In this document: piece by piece, positions 38,189 through 48,836 of the stretch
Layout: the number at the start of each line of letters is the position of its first letter
How positions within the stretch are numbered: the first letter of the stretch is position 1
NCBI RefSeq assembly: GCF_958979055.1
Contig: NC_084886.1
Location: 48,191,654-48,255,653, forward strand
Source: Alnus glutinosa
Lineage: Eukaryota; Streptophyta; Magnoliopsida; Fagales; Betulaceae
Direction: 5' to 3'
Length of the DNA: 64,000 nt
Translations under genes and position numbers: made by a program
The notes under the pieces: generated by a model
Told to the model about the DNA's origin: nothing
What the model saw: only the letters and a program-made list of their open reading frames with translations
The model's database searches: none

Positions 38189-38842
38189 GAGAATTTGCTA
38201 TCAAATGTAGTTGGTTTCGCAGGAACTTAACGCAATGGGAGAGGATGGGGATTCTCTGCAATTGTTTTTTCTGATGAGTGATATGATCATATGAACTGCA
38301 GTCTACTCGTTGGAGCACAACGGGTATAACTTTCTCTCGGGTCGGAAAGAGGCCCAATGTCGGGTTTATCGAATTGGGCCAAGAACAAAACCCTGCAATG
38401 AGAATGTGCCAGATGTCGTTTTTTTTTTTTTTTTTAAAATACATGAAAAGAAATTCCAACGACAAGGAATGGGCAATCCAAAATAAAAACTATGAATGAA
38501 TGTATGCAGTAGCAATGTTCCGAAGATGTAGGCCAAATGATTCTTTGCACGGATGCCAAGAATTTAGACTATCAATATAGATGATTTGTGGTGTATATAG
38601 AGTTCTGATGACCCAAACACCGATACCAAGAAAAATATTAAGAAGTAGCAGAAATAGAAAAGCTCAAAAATGCAAAGGGAATAAAAACAAATACAATAAT
38701 AACATAAACAGCAACACAGATCCGATGAAGGAGAGTGACTGAAAGCTGCCAGGGGTGTCACATGAAGGCCACGATGTGTGAGATGTCGTTACTCGTAAAC
38801 TATTTGGAAGTTTGTTACGTTTTGCTTTTTATTTAGGGCATG

Positions 38843-39471
38843 CAATGGCGGAGCCACTAGTCCCACGTGGGACTAGTGGGGCCCCCTCCCAAAGTTGATT
38901 TGTCTTATTTTAACTTTTCAAGTACTGATCAGGCATTTTCAATTATGAAAATTCTTAAAACAAGACTTTGCAAAAACAAAACGATAAAGAGTTTCTTGCA
39001 AATTTAAACTTATAAAAATAAAAATAAAAAAAAAAATTTAGTTGTCTATATTGAAAAAGAATTTGTTAACAACTTTAATTCAGACTTGATACTTGATGAT
39101 TTTAGTTCTCTAAAAGACTGCAGTCTGCAATTTTAAACACTTTGTTTTGATATTTTAGTTTTTTTTTTTGAACTAGTGCCTACATGACACATGTTATCAT
39201 ATTGATCTATTAATTTTGGCACATATTTATGAAATATGATAAATATACTTTTTGCGAAAGACAAACCTACTCCCATGCAACCTTAGCCCCAACCGAGCTA
39301 AGTGTTGTACAAAATACTTCATTTCTATTTTGACTTGTATTTATCGTTTTTTTTTTTTTTTTTTTTTTTTTGTGTATATAGTAAAAATATAGTATATAAA
39401 GAGAAAAAAAATCATCTTATCATTACATTTTGGTTCAGTCACTAAAATTTGAGTTTCTGGCTCCGCTAATG
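38843..39471 (+). mobile_element. hAT transposon relic, 629 bp, with 8-bp target duplication
   Basis: The ends CAATGGCGGAGCCA (left) and TGGCTCCGCTAATG (right) are inverted copies. They are flanked by AGGGCATG (38835-38842) and AGAGCATG (39472-39479), an 8-bp duplication with one difference, as hAT elements make. Inside, the plus strand keeps a decayed piece of a hAT transposase C-terminus: SIMKILKTRL, then VYIEKEFVNNFNSDLILDDF and SSLKD. The rest of the transposase is gone, so this is an internally deleted, dead copy. Confidence 0.85.
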
Positions 39472-39498
39472 AGAGCATGATTGGGATGTTAAAAGCAT

Positions 39499-39633
39499 GG
39501 GTAATGCTTAGGTGAAGCAAAATTTTCGGAATTCATCCGGAAATTTTGCTTCACCATGGCATTCTTATAATAATGATAATTACAAGAATGCCATGGGGTA
39601 GCAAAATTTCCGGATGAATCTGTAGCACTGCCC
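39499..39633. mobile_element. Fold-back MITE, 135 bp, with perfect 9-bp target duplication
   Basis: The 9-mer TAAAAGCAT flanks both sides (39490-39498 and 39634-39642). The ends GGGTAATGCT and the reverse complement GGGCAGTGCT pair. The halves mirror each other through ATTCATCCGGAAATTTTGCT and CCATGGCATTCTT. The left half also contains an extra inverted piece, so 39511-39555 alone forms a hairpin with 20-bp arms, one mismatch and a 5-base loop. The duplication length points to a Mutator-like origin. Confidence 0.88.
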
Positions 39634-40337
39634 TAAAAGCATTATATAAAATAATAGAACATATATATATATATATAGATGACAAACTTGTAGCTAGCTA
39701 GGATCTTTTACTTTCAAAGGTAATTGATCAAAAGGAGTTTTAGTGTTATAAGATGGAATACTCATGTATAAATATAAATATATAGAAAGGAGCAGGCCAA
39801 GAGAAGGTTAGGCCATGTTTTTTTTTTTTTTTATTGTTTTCAAAACAGCAAAACATGTTTCAGTGACATGTGTAATTAATCGTTTGGCAATTGTTTTAAA
39901 AACAAAAACTAGTTAAAACGAAAACAATGAAAAAAAGGAAAAAATTTGGAAATAACCCAAAGTTGTTTCCGAGAAGATCATATTCATCTCACTCCCATAC
40001 AACCGGGTTAATGTAGCAATAACCATAAACTGTTCGATCAGTTGGTTTATGGGCATGTCATATCGAGTAATGCTATGAACTATTTTTTTGTCTTATTTTG
40101 ATCGTTTCAAAGGTGATGTGGCTTTTAAAATTACCATTGGCTCTGAAATAGATCAGTATTAAATTTTGATGGTTATATACCATAATAATGTGTTACTTCT
40201 AATTAATTTTTAGATTTTTTTTTTTTTTTTTAACAGGACTAATTTAGGAGCTGTGGAGACGTGGTCTATAGGAAGCTAATAAAATGGTGTAAATACTATA
40301 TATATATATATAGAGAGAGAAAGAGAGGAACTTGTCT

Positions 40338-40346
40338 TTATATATA
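40338..40346 (+). promoter_or_regulatory. Likely TATA box of the aspartic protease gene
   Basis: TTATATATA lies about 200 bp before the protease start codon, after a GA-rich stretch (40310-40329). Transcription would start near 40370, which places the short upstream frame at 40382 in the leader. Another TA run at 40296-40310 could serve instead. Confidence 0.5.
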
Positions 40347-40381
40347 GCTAGCGGTGTAGCACTCATTACGTTGTTGACGTG

Positions 40382-40489
40382 ATGGAGCAAGACCACTTAA
40401 CCCTCAACGCCAGACGTTTCATAACCCTTGACAACTCCATCGATCCTTATCAGAGACTGATGGACGACATTGGCTTCGTGCCACCATAA
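40382..40489 (+). CDS. Possible upstream ORF (35 codons) in the aspartic protease leader
   Basis: An ATG at 40382 opens a 35-codon frame starting MEQDHLTLNARRF and ending DDIGFVPP before a TAA at 40487-40489, 54 bp ahead of the protease ATG. The composition is balanced and hydrophilic, unlike random AT-rich DNA nearby. I do not recognise the peptide. It may be a translated uORF that lowers protease translation, a remnant of a lost gene, or chance. Confidence 0.35.
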   Translation: MEQDHLTLNARRFITLDNSIDPYQRLMDDIGFVPP

Positions 40490-40543
40490 AGTCTCTATTT
40501 CAATTTACTGATCATTCGCTGCTACTTCTTTCCTGAATCATCA

Positions 40544-41854
40544 ATGGCACAACATTTCTCTGTTACCTCTCTATCGCTTCTGATACTAGTTGTTGTTCTC
40601 CCATTGGGATGCTACTCATCACGCTCACGCAGCTTCCGGGTCAGCATATCACGCGTGGGCGGCGACAAACATCTCAGCGACGTAGAATTCATCCAACAAG
40701 AAGTCCTCCGTGGGAAAATGCGGCTTAACAGGCTGAGGACTTCTTTAACAAGTGGCGGAGCTTTTCAAGCTCCTGTTTTTGGTGGGGACGGAACCTTCTT
40801 CATGAACTTGTCGATTGGGACCCCGGCGATACCTTTCCGCGCCATAATGGACACGGGTAGCGACTTGATTTGGACGCAATGCAAGCCATGCAAGCTGTGT
40901 TTCAGGCAACCAACTCCAGTTTTCGACCCGGCACTGTCGTCTTCCTTTCACAATGTTTCGTGCAATAGTACGTTGTGTAAGGGGTTTATTAACTCCAAGT
41001 GTAGGAATGGTTGTCATTACACGAATGTTTATGGAGACGAATCGTCCACAGAAGGATTTCTGGCGACCGACACTTTCACTTTCGGAGATTCTCAGCACAA
41101 GGTTTCCGTGCCAAATTTGGGGTTTGGGTGTGGCGTGGACAACCAGGGCGTGGGGCTGGAAAATGCTGCGGGGATAGTGGGACTCGCGCGTGGACCTTCT
41201 TCCCTTGTTTCCCAGCTTGGTGTGCAGACATTCTCGTACTGTTTAACGCCAATCAGTGACAAAAAGAAAAGCACTCTTCTCTTTGGGTCTCTAGCGGATA
41301 TGAATCTCACTCTCCCACATGGGGCGCCAGTCAATGCCACCCCATTGATCAAAAACCCATCGCAGCCATTGTTTTACTACCTATCTCTTGAAGGAATCAG
41401 TGTTGGCAATGATCTCTTGCGCATACCAAGACAAGTGTTCCAAATAGTCGATGGAGGGGGCGGCGTGATCATTGATTCCGGAACCACAATCACTAGTTTA
41501 CAAGAGGATGCGTATAATATTCTAACGCAAGAGTTTATTGCGCAATCGAAGCTAAAGGTCTCGAATTTCGCCACAATGGGTTTGGACGTTTGCTTTGAAG
41601 TGCGGTCGGGAGACGCTAAGGAACTTAAGGCTGGCGTCCCTAGGCTGGTTTTTCATTTCACTGGGTTAGATTTGGAGTTACCAAGAGAGAATTATATGAT
41701 AGTGAATAAGGGAATCGGAGTGGCGTGCTTGGCAATGGCGCCGACGGGTAGTCTGTCAATATTCGGCAACTTTCAGCAGCAAAATATGATGGTTGTTCAT
41801 GATCTCGTAAAGGATACTTTGTCCTTTATTCCTGCCAAATGCGATAAGCTGTAG
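40544..41854 (+). CDS. Nepenthesin-type (A1B) aspartic protease, single exon
   Basis: The frame is uninterrupted for 436 residues, the normal size of this family. A signal peptide (SVTSLSLLILVVVLPLGC, about residues 6-23) is followed by a propeptide up to about residue 80. The first catalytic motif is IMDTGSDLIWTQC (Asp about 103), the flap is NVYGDESSTEGF (Tyr about 163), and the second catalytic motif is IIDSGTTITSL (Asp about 311). Cysteine-rich words in between (CKPCKLCF, CNSTLCKGF) are the nepenthesin insert pattern. The C-terminus has SIFGNFQQQNMMVVHD, typical of the CDR1-like group. The protein is probably secreted to the apoplast or vacuole; Arabidopsis CDR1 acts in disease signalling, but the role here is inference. 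The gene is intronless like many of its group. Confidence 0.96.
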   Translation: MAQHFSVTSLSLLILVVVLPLGCYSSRSRSFRVSISRVGGDKHLSDVEFIQQEVLRGKMRLNRLRTSLTSGGAFQAPVFGGDGTFFMNLSIGTPAIPFRAIMDTGSDLIWTQCKPCKLCFRQPTPVFDPALSSSFHNVSCNSTLCKGFINSKCRNGCHYTNVYGDESSTEGFLATDTFTFGDSQHKVSVPNLGFGCGVDNQGVGLENAAGIVGLARGPSSLVSQLGVQTFSYCLTPISDKKKSTLLFGSLADMNLTLPHGAPVNATPLIKNPSQPLFYYLSLEGISVGNDLLRIPRQVFQIVDGGGGVIIDSGTTITSLQEDAYNILTQEFIAQSKLKVSNFATMGLDVCFEVRSGDAKELKAGVPRLVFHFTGLDLELPRENYMIVNKGIGVACLAMAPTGSLSIFGNFQQQNMMVVHDLVKDTLSFIPAKCDKL

Positions 41855-43479
41855 GGGCTTTGGTGAGTCGATTTCTGCTGGCGCATCATCAACAAGGTTC
41901 AAGTGATTTGTCAAAAACAGAAGTTTTCAAAAGGAAACTCAAGAGGGAAATTCGCTCTACGCATCATATAAGAGTTATAGATTAGTGGACTCTGTTTTTT
42001 GATAAGTCAAAGTTAATTGTATTGCATAAAAAATGTGCACAAGCAAATTGCTGTGACACAAGGAAAAAAAAGAAGGGACTTGAGGAACACATATACACAA
42101 TCATTGGCCTTCAAGTCCCACATCTAATTTTCTTTTGGCTTAGTGTGTAATATCAAAGTCTCATCTACATTTATAGCACAAAAATTTGAGACGGTTTTAG
42201 GAAAGAAAACTCGTTGCCAATTAACTTTCAAGAGCCTATTCCTAATGAGCTTTCATAATGTAGAATTTGCTAGTTACAATGGCATGAAAAGAAGAGTCAT
42301 AGCATCTATTGAGTAGCTGCTCTCTCAAATACCCGATTTATCACATCAACAACTCAAAAGATCAAAATTGAGTACCTTAATTGTAGTACAATTTGGATAG
42401 CGAGAAAGAGAGTAATTGAACCCACCTGACCGGATAAGTAGTTAAGCAGCCCAATTTTTATTTGGTTAGGTAGATCCTAAATGTGGTCTCTCATAACCAC
42501 CTATTAAAATTTGAGAGAATTCGGACAAATAATTGTAGAGGATCCTAATGCCTTGTCCAAATAAGTTTTGGACTGCCTGACCACCTATCCGACAGGTAGG
42601 TCCCAAATGTCCAAATAAATGAATTTCATCAACCTCGAGATTGATCTATACCCAATATTGAGTCAAGTGCAAATAATGTTAAAAAATATTGACGGATAAA
42701 GCCAATGACAGATTAATGAATGTGAATACTAATAACTCTCAACACTTTGGCTTAGAGATTAAAATAGGCTTCTCCCACGCAATCAAGAACTAATAATTCC
42801 TGTACATGCAGCGGTACTAAAACAAAAGGTGATATCCATGGTTCATGCATCAAAATACCACCAAATTAGTCCCTGCAACCCAAGAGAAGTAGATCAAACA
42901 AATCTAAATTCTAATCATATACCAGTATCCTTTTCCACATAAGAGACGCTAGAGGAAGTGTTTCATGGAGTATGTAGAGCTTTAAGACAAGAAAAAACAA
43001 AACGAGTTCTATGGCAATCTTACACTGAATTCCATGAAGTATCAGCATAAAAAGCAGATCATGCTGCAGAAATTTAAGGTATTTGAGATTCCAACAGACC
43101 AAGGAACCAAAAGAAATTAATTTTTTAGAAGAGTGAAACAAAAGTGTTAAAAGTACAGTAAAAGATGCAGCATCCCTAATCATACAAGTTATTCCCCAAG
43201 GCAATGCAGTCACCTAGACCATTTCTCAACGCTCTAATAATGATAACAAGAATAGATTACAGAAAAGCAACTGGTCATACCTTTGGAATACATTCTAAGG
43301 CAGTTTATAAAAAAAAAAAAAAAACGTATAGGCGCATTTTGAAAACTAAAGATTCATCGCATCCACAAATCAGTTTTGACAGTAGAAACATATAAATAGG
43401 AGTTGAATAAAATAGACAAAAACATAACACCCACAGAGAACAAAACCCCACCATCAAGGCATACAGTTAATCCGAAAAA
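41855..43479. other. Intergenic region between the convergent aspartic protease and LysM genes
   Basis: The stretch holds the protease 3' region, a possible LINE tail near 42000-42110 (too short to call), one MITE (42418-42603) and the LysM gene 3' region. No gene is seen. Confidence 0.55.
42418..42603. mobile_element. MITE, about 185 bp, with TIRs of about 40 bp
   Basis: The left end ACCTGACCGGATAAGTAGTT, continuing AAGCAGCCCA, pairs with the reverse complement of the right end (ACCTGTCGGATAGGTGGTC, AGGCAGTCCA). Both arms close with TTATTTGG. The middle has no frame. I could not fix the target duplication. Confidence 0.72.
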
Positions 43480-46297
43480 TTACAATGACATAGACACTAT
43501 GAAATTGACAAGCAAAAATAAGAGAAGTGCTGATGGGAAAGTGGCTAATGAATTCACCAAGGAGCAAGCATCAGAAAAACTCGCAATAGGACTGCTTGCA
43601 GGGGGAAGTAGTGGAACTACTCCAGTTGTTGCTGGCACCACTGAAGACTTGGGATTTGTTGTTCCACCACCGTCAGATTGAGGTGAAGGTGAAGGCGCAA
43701 ATGTTGAATCATGGATTATTGAAGAAGGTGGTGCTATGAGTGGAGGAAATTGCTGGGCCCCTGCATTATTTTTATAAAAGCAATGCAAAAACAAATTAAG
43801 AGTTGCAATGATAAAATCACAAAAAGAAGAGCATAATGAAGCTTTATGTGAATACTTTAATCAGATTTCAATAGAGTCATCGATGGGAATGAGATTTATG
43901 AACTTTACATCTGTATTTAAACTCAAGTTCATAGTGCAAATGGAGTTGTTAACCATCTATTGATTTCCTAATATGACATTATTCAGAATAATTTTTTGAC
44001 AAGTAATTGAAATTTTATAAAAAGCAAAAAGGCGTAACCCAAGTACAGAGGAAATATACAAGAGAGAAACCTAAACCAAAAAAAGAAAAAAGAAAAATAA
44101 ATAAATAAAATAATAAAGATCAACAAAATCCTAAAAGCTAGAAGAATGAAGACAAACAACATTTGTCGTCCACTGATAAAGGGTTTTGACAAAAAAGGCC
44201 TTGAGCTCTTCCACCGATCTCTTACAATCCTCAAAACTACAAATGTTTGTTTCTCTCCATAAACACCACAATAAGCAAGATGGGATCATTTTCCAGACTG
44301 TTGCACTTTGAGAAGAACCACATTACCCTTTCCAACAAGCGAAGAGGCCCACTACCCGCCGAGGCATGACCCACTTTAACCCATAAAGGTTGAAAATAAT
44401 TAGAATAATTAGTTTAGTACTCTTCATAAATGATTTGCAATCCAAGTGGTTTGGTTGTCTATTAAAACTGAAAAAGTCCACTGTGTTAGTTGGGAGACTT
44501 GGGACTGTTTTATGACTTTATCTAAGTGAAAAAGAGAAACAAATTTCCAAATTCATATTCCATGGAAGTTTATAGACCAAGTGCCCATAAATAAACAGCA
44601 TGTAACAAACTTTTACCTGGGCATCGAGGTTGAAGAGATGCAGAGAAGCTGCAAAATAAACAGGACTGAATCAGCTTAACCTTCAAACATAGTTCCATTA
44701 AAGATATTACATTTCAAATCAATGTAAGAAGATAAATAAGAATAAAAAAGAGAATCATACAATTAAAAAGGATAAGCATACCTAGAGATTATGGTGCCAT
44801 TGACGTAACCACCATAACTACAAGAAGTAACATTGCAACCAGCACTAGTTTGCTGCACTGTAGCATTTCCAACCATGAGGTTACTGTTTCGACATTGCAT
44901 GCTCGAACAAGAAACAGCTAATGAAGAGGGCATGCAGTACAATCTGTGTATACACATAGTAAAGCTAATTTACACTAGAATTTAAGAAATTTATATCATC
45001 AAGAAGATCAAAGTCAACAACAAAGGAATCGAAATGTGGCAAAAGTTGCTTAATTACTTGAGGTTCCCCGGCCCACAACTGCATTGCACACAGTGACTCG
45101 CTGTGATGGCATAGCTCCCATTCGGCACAATCAAGCCATAATCCGAGGCATATCTTGGAAAATTAGACGCACACGCTGTAACACAAGAAACCAAATGAAC
45201 ACCTTACCACAATGGCCATTTGCTACAAAACTTGTAACGCATAAAAGCACAACCTTTTTACAACACAAAAGCTCCAGCAAAATTTGAAACAAATGGTGAA
45301 CAAGTTAAACCATCATATATTCTTTACTGCCAAAACACGCAAAATTCATCATATGCACACTAATTTGAAACAATACTGAGTGCTTAACACAGATTCCACG
45401 CAATAAGCACATCACCATTACATGAAATAGTTAGAGATAAGCAACACTGTACTCACAAAATCTGAAAATTACAAAACTAACAACAACGTTAGCTAGAAAC
45501 GCAAAATCCATGAACCCCACCACAAATTTCGCATGAATCGCAACCAATACAGACATAGAAAGTCATAAAATGCTCAGTACAAAAAATAAACACTTGTACG
45601 GATAAAGGAAAACCACAAATATACCTGGTAATGGAACGGCAAGTATGTCCCCAGCCTTAACAGCTGTACTCCCCATGGCATTCACATTCATCAAATCAGT
45701 AATAGTAGTCGAATACCTCGCGGCAATCCCAGTCAAGGTGTCCACCGGCTTCACCACGTACGACAGATAGATAGCGGGCAGCGAATTATCGGTCCCGTTG
45801 AAGCAAGTACACGGGAGCGGCACCACAAGGGTCTGCCCCACGTCGAGAACAGAGGGGTCCGATATCGAATTGGCCTCCTTAATCTGGTCGGCGGAAACCA
45901 AACCCGAGTACATGGAATCGGCGATGGACGCGAGCGTGTCGGAGGGACGGGTCTTGTACTTGGTGGAGACCGATTTGCGAATGCCGTCGACGCAGGAGCA
46001 GGTGATGGGGACTTTGAGGAAGAGCTGGGCTGGGAGGATGTGGTTCTCGACGTCCGGGTAGGAGATGTCGATGGCATTGGCGGTGAGGATGGCAATGGAG
46101 TCGACCTGGAAGAGGGAGGCCACCTCGGAGACCTTCAGGTCCGTGTAAAGGGTGTAGCCCAGCAAGGCGTTGCACGTGTCGGCGTTGGAGCAGGGCTCGA
46201 TGGTGGATTTAGAGCTCACAAGGACTACATTCGTCGACACGGAGAGCAAAAGGAGCAAGAAGATGGTGTTGTGCAAGATGGGTTTTTGATTCGGCAT
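43480..46297 (-). CDS. LysM-domain GPI-anchored protein of the LYM1/LYM3 type, 5 exons
   Basis: Minus-strand exons: 46297-45625, 45175-45058, 44943-44782, 44648-44617 and 43760-43480; 421 residues. The signal peptide is about residues 1-29 (FLLLLLSVSTNVVLVSS). A degenerate LysM-like part (about 47-97) precedes CSC at 100-102. The two clear LysM domains are YKTRPSDTLASIADSMYSG (about 110-160) and YVVKPVDTLTGIAARYSTT (about 179-222), separated by CTC at 163-165. A Cys-rich region follows (HCVQCSCGPGNLK, CNVTSCSYGGYVNGT). A Pro/Ser-rich linker and a hydrophobic tail (SALLLFLLVNFIVSM) fit a GPI anchor with the omega site near SDACS. Family members bind bacterial peptidoglycan at the plasma membrane and act with CERK1-type kinases. 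Intron 4 carries an L1 fragment. Confidence 0.95.
43992..44390 (-). mobile_element. 3' fragment of an L1-type LINE in LysM-gene intron 4
   Basis: On the minus strand the words for WVMPRR, CLWRETNICSFEDC and VKTLYQWTTNVVC appear in decayed frames. They are followed by a 3' end that matches the other L1 tails in the window (plus strand AAGTAATTGAAATTTTATAA at 44001-44020). The 5' part is missing. It is sense to the host gene and does not reach a splice site. Confidence 0.75.
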
Positions 46298-46574
46298 TCT
46301 TTCCTTCTGTAAAATACAAATGGGTTCTTTTGGCTTTGGTACCCGGATTGCTCTAAGCGTGCATTTTCGGGGTTCTTTTGGGGAGTTTGGTACTTTGGTT
46401 TTGCTTCTTCTATGTTCTTACCCAACAAAACAAGGAATCCAGAGAGACGGGTATAAGGTTTGTGAGACTTTGCACACCAAAAAAGATGGGTTTATTTCTG
46501 GCTCTGGGGGTGGAAGAGTGACTGTGGCTTACTTCTGGGTTCTTTTAGGGTTTGGGTTTTGCTTCTTCTCCACC

Positions 46575-46610
46575 GAGAGAGAGAGAGAAAGAGAGAGAGT
46601 GAGAGAGGGG
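46575..46610 (+). promoter_or_regulatory. GA/CT-rich tract in the LysM-gene leader or promoter
   Basis: A run of GAGAGA units, read as CTCTCT on the gene strand, lies about 280-310 bp before the LysM-gene ATG. Such CT microsatellites are common in plant 5' leaders and core promoters (the Y-patch or GAGA type). Its function here is inferred from position only. Confidence 0.45.
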
Positions 46611-47886
46611 TGGGGGGAAGGGAAAGTTTTGAGATGAAGTAGCTCTTGGGAGTGGACAAAAAATGTGCTTGCAAACATTTGAACAGTTGAACAGACACTG
46701 TTCAGGTTCTCGAGGTTGGAGTCTGGAACATAATTTTCCCTTGGACTAATTTGTCCTTGCAAACTTCTTTTGCTCTCTCGGTTGTGGGAAAGTAAACCCA
46801 CAAAAATTATGAACTCAAAAATCCGTGTTCATATGAACTTTATTTTTAAAAATTAAGTTTTTAAATTGTATTTTTTTGAAATTGTAAAAACAAACGGACA
46901 CTAAAACTATCTGAATTCAATAAACTAATCTTTTAATCTATAATCAAGTCGTTGTGCTTAGAGGACAATATCACTTTCAAATAGTACTTTTAAGACAACA
47001 TCACCGATCTTGTGATGGAGTCGTAGCTGCCAAAGCTTCAACCTCATTTGAAAATTTCTTACCTTTTTCTTTTCTTAGGGTTGTTTTTATTTAATGATTG
47101 AAAAATAAAATTGATGTAATATAAAGTTGAAATAATTTATATGAAAAAGTGAATAAAAAAAATTATATTGTTGTGAGTTTTTTATTTAAAATGTAATAAA
47201 AAAGTGTTAATGTGATATAAAAAAGTGAAAAAAAAAAATTAAGAATGTTTTAAAGTTGATTTTTTTGAGATAAGTGAAAATAAGAGAACGAAAAGGGAAA
47301 GTGATTTTCAAACAGGGCCTTCTACAATTGATGGGGAGCAATTATGGTAACAGTCAGAGTAGAACTAGGTATATGGGTGGGGCATTAACTTTTAAAGAAA
47401 TAAATTTTTCATCATATTTTATCTTTTAAAATTAATTTTTTAACTCCTATAAAATATTCTTTTCAATTTTGACCCAAACTTTAATTTCTAGTTTTGCCTC
47501 TGGGCTCTACCACCAGCCAAAATATGAATTTTTCGAACTGTCATTGAGTAGGGATGTTTTGGTCATTTCGGTTGTTGCCTTTTGGATTCATGGGTATCCA
47601 AGCGAGCCCCACGTTAAACTATTGCCTGCTTTTCAGGCATGAGGGAACGAATTTTGGGCTGTCTTGCTGGTTGGAACATGGTATGAAATCCCCCACACAA
47701 GATTAAGGAGCGCGTCACAGACCCAAGACAGTCATTGGGTGGAGAATTGTTTCCACGCGCTGCGTGATTCGCGTCAGTAAGTGGTATAATTCAGCCGTGG
47801 AGCCGGGTGGCCGACCCGCTCCCTCATTTAACCCAATTTTGTTTATTATCGGGCCTAAGATTTACAATTGCTTCCGATTGCTTTAG

Positions 47887-48535
47887 AGCATTTTTAATTA
47901 GATTCATCAGATTTTAATGTATAAAATAGTTGTTTTCAATATATATATATATAATAGTACAAAATCACTTTTTACTATTTTAATTATTCATATTTTTTTA
48001 TAATACTTTCGACTGCCTTACTAACTTAACTAGTAACTTTTACTATTCCATTTAATTATTCATTTTCAAAAATTTCATAACTATTTGTCTAACATTTATA
48101 TTTTCATAACAATTATATTTCTCAATATTTGTCTTATTATAAGGTCATTCTTTTAAAAAACTTGTCTTTTCTTAATGGGCATATTTTTTAAATACTTGTC
48201 TTATTTTAATTGTTATATTTTTAAAATTTGGTCTTTTCCTAACTGTCATAGTTTTCAAGAAATATCATATGCTTTCAATATAAATAAACAATAAGATAAT
48301 AAATGAAAAAGGGAGAGATAAATGAACGTTTGCTTTGAGCGTGAAAAATAAACAAACAAACAAAAAAGGTATAGAGAAATTTTATTTTATTTTTTGTTCT
48401 TTTGGTCACCAAACAAAAATTACCATTTTGGTAAGACTGATATGGAGGATTTCTTGTGATTTTGAGTAATTTGGCTCAATAAAATAACTAAAAAACTATT
48501 TTGATGAGTTTACTTGAAATACTATTATAACAAAA
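47887..48535. mobile_element. Second MITE of the AGCATT family
   Basis: The left end GAGCATTTTTAATTAGATTC and the right-hand block with AAAATAACTAAAAAACTATT, then TTTGATGAG, match the element at 24207-24700 in order and orientation. The interior is AT-rich. The right end is eroded, so its boundary is approximate. Confidence 0.5.
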
Positions 48536-48836
48536 ATAGCTTTGTTTGTTAATGTGTTTTGACAAACGGTTTTTTTTTTGGTTAAAAATAAAAAGGTGTT
48601 ATGATATTATATTATTATATAAAGGTGATAATTTGTTTTGGTTTTTTTTTAGGAGACAATGATCCTCTCTATTTCACTTGTAATGGATATGAGCCCAATG
48701 ATCATAATTTAATGTTATTGTATTAGGAATAAATAATGCCATATCATTTAAATTTTTAAATAGTGTGCCAACATATTTATCACGTGGCATCACCTATACT
48801 AGTATATGCCACGACATTAAATCATAACAATAAAAT

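Larger units (their letters stand above)
38189..40543. other. Intergenic region between divergent TFB4 and aspartic protease genes
   Basis: From the left it holds the TFB4 promoter, a hAT relic (38843-39471), a fold-back MITE (39499-39633), a TA run near 39661-39676, T runs at about 39819-39832 and 40210-40230, and the aspartic protease promoter. A TATA-like word and a short upstream reading frame lie at the protease end. Confidence 0.6.

Noticed and set aside
42000-42110. Possible further LINE 3' tail (GATAAGTCAAAGTTAATTGT words)
   Set aside because: It is too short and lacks the coding end seen in the other copies; could be chance.
45751-46312. Long open frames in other frames and on the opposite strand of LysM-gene exon 1
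   Set aside because: They are shadows of a GC-rich coding exon; the LysM frame explains the sequence.
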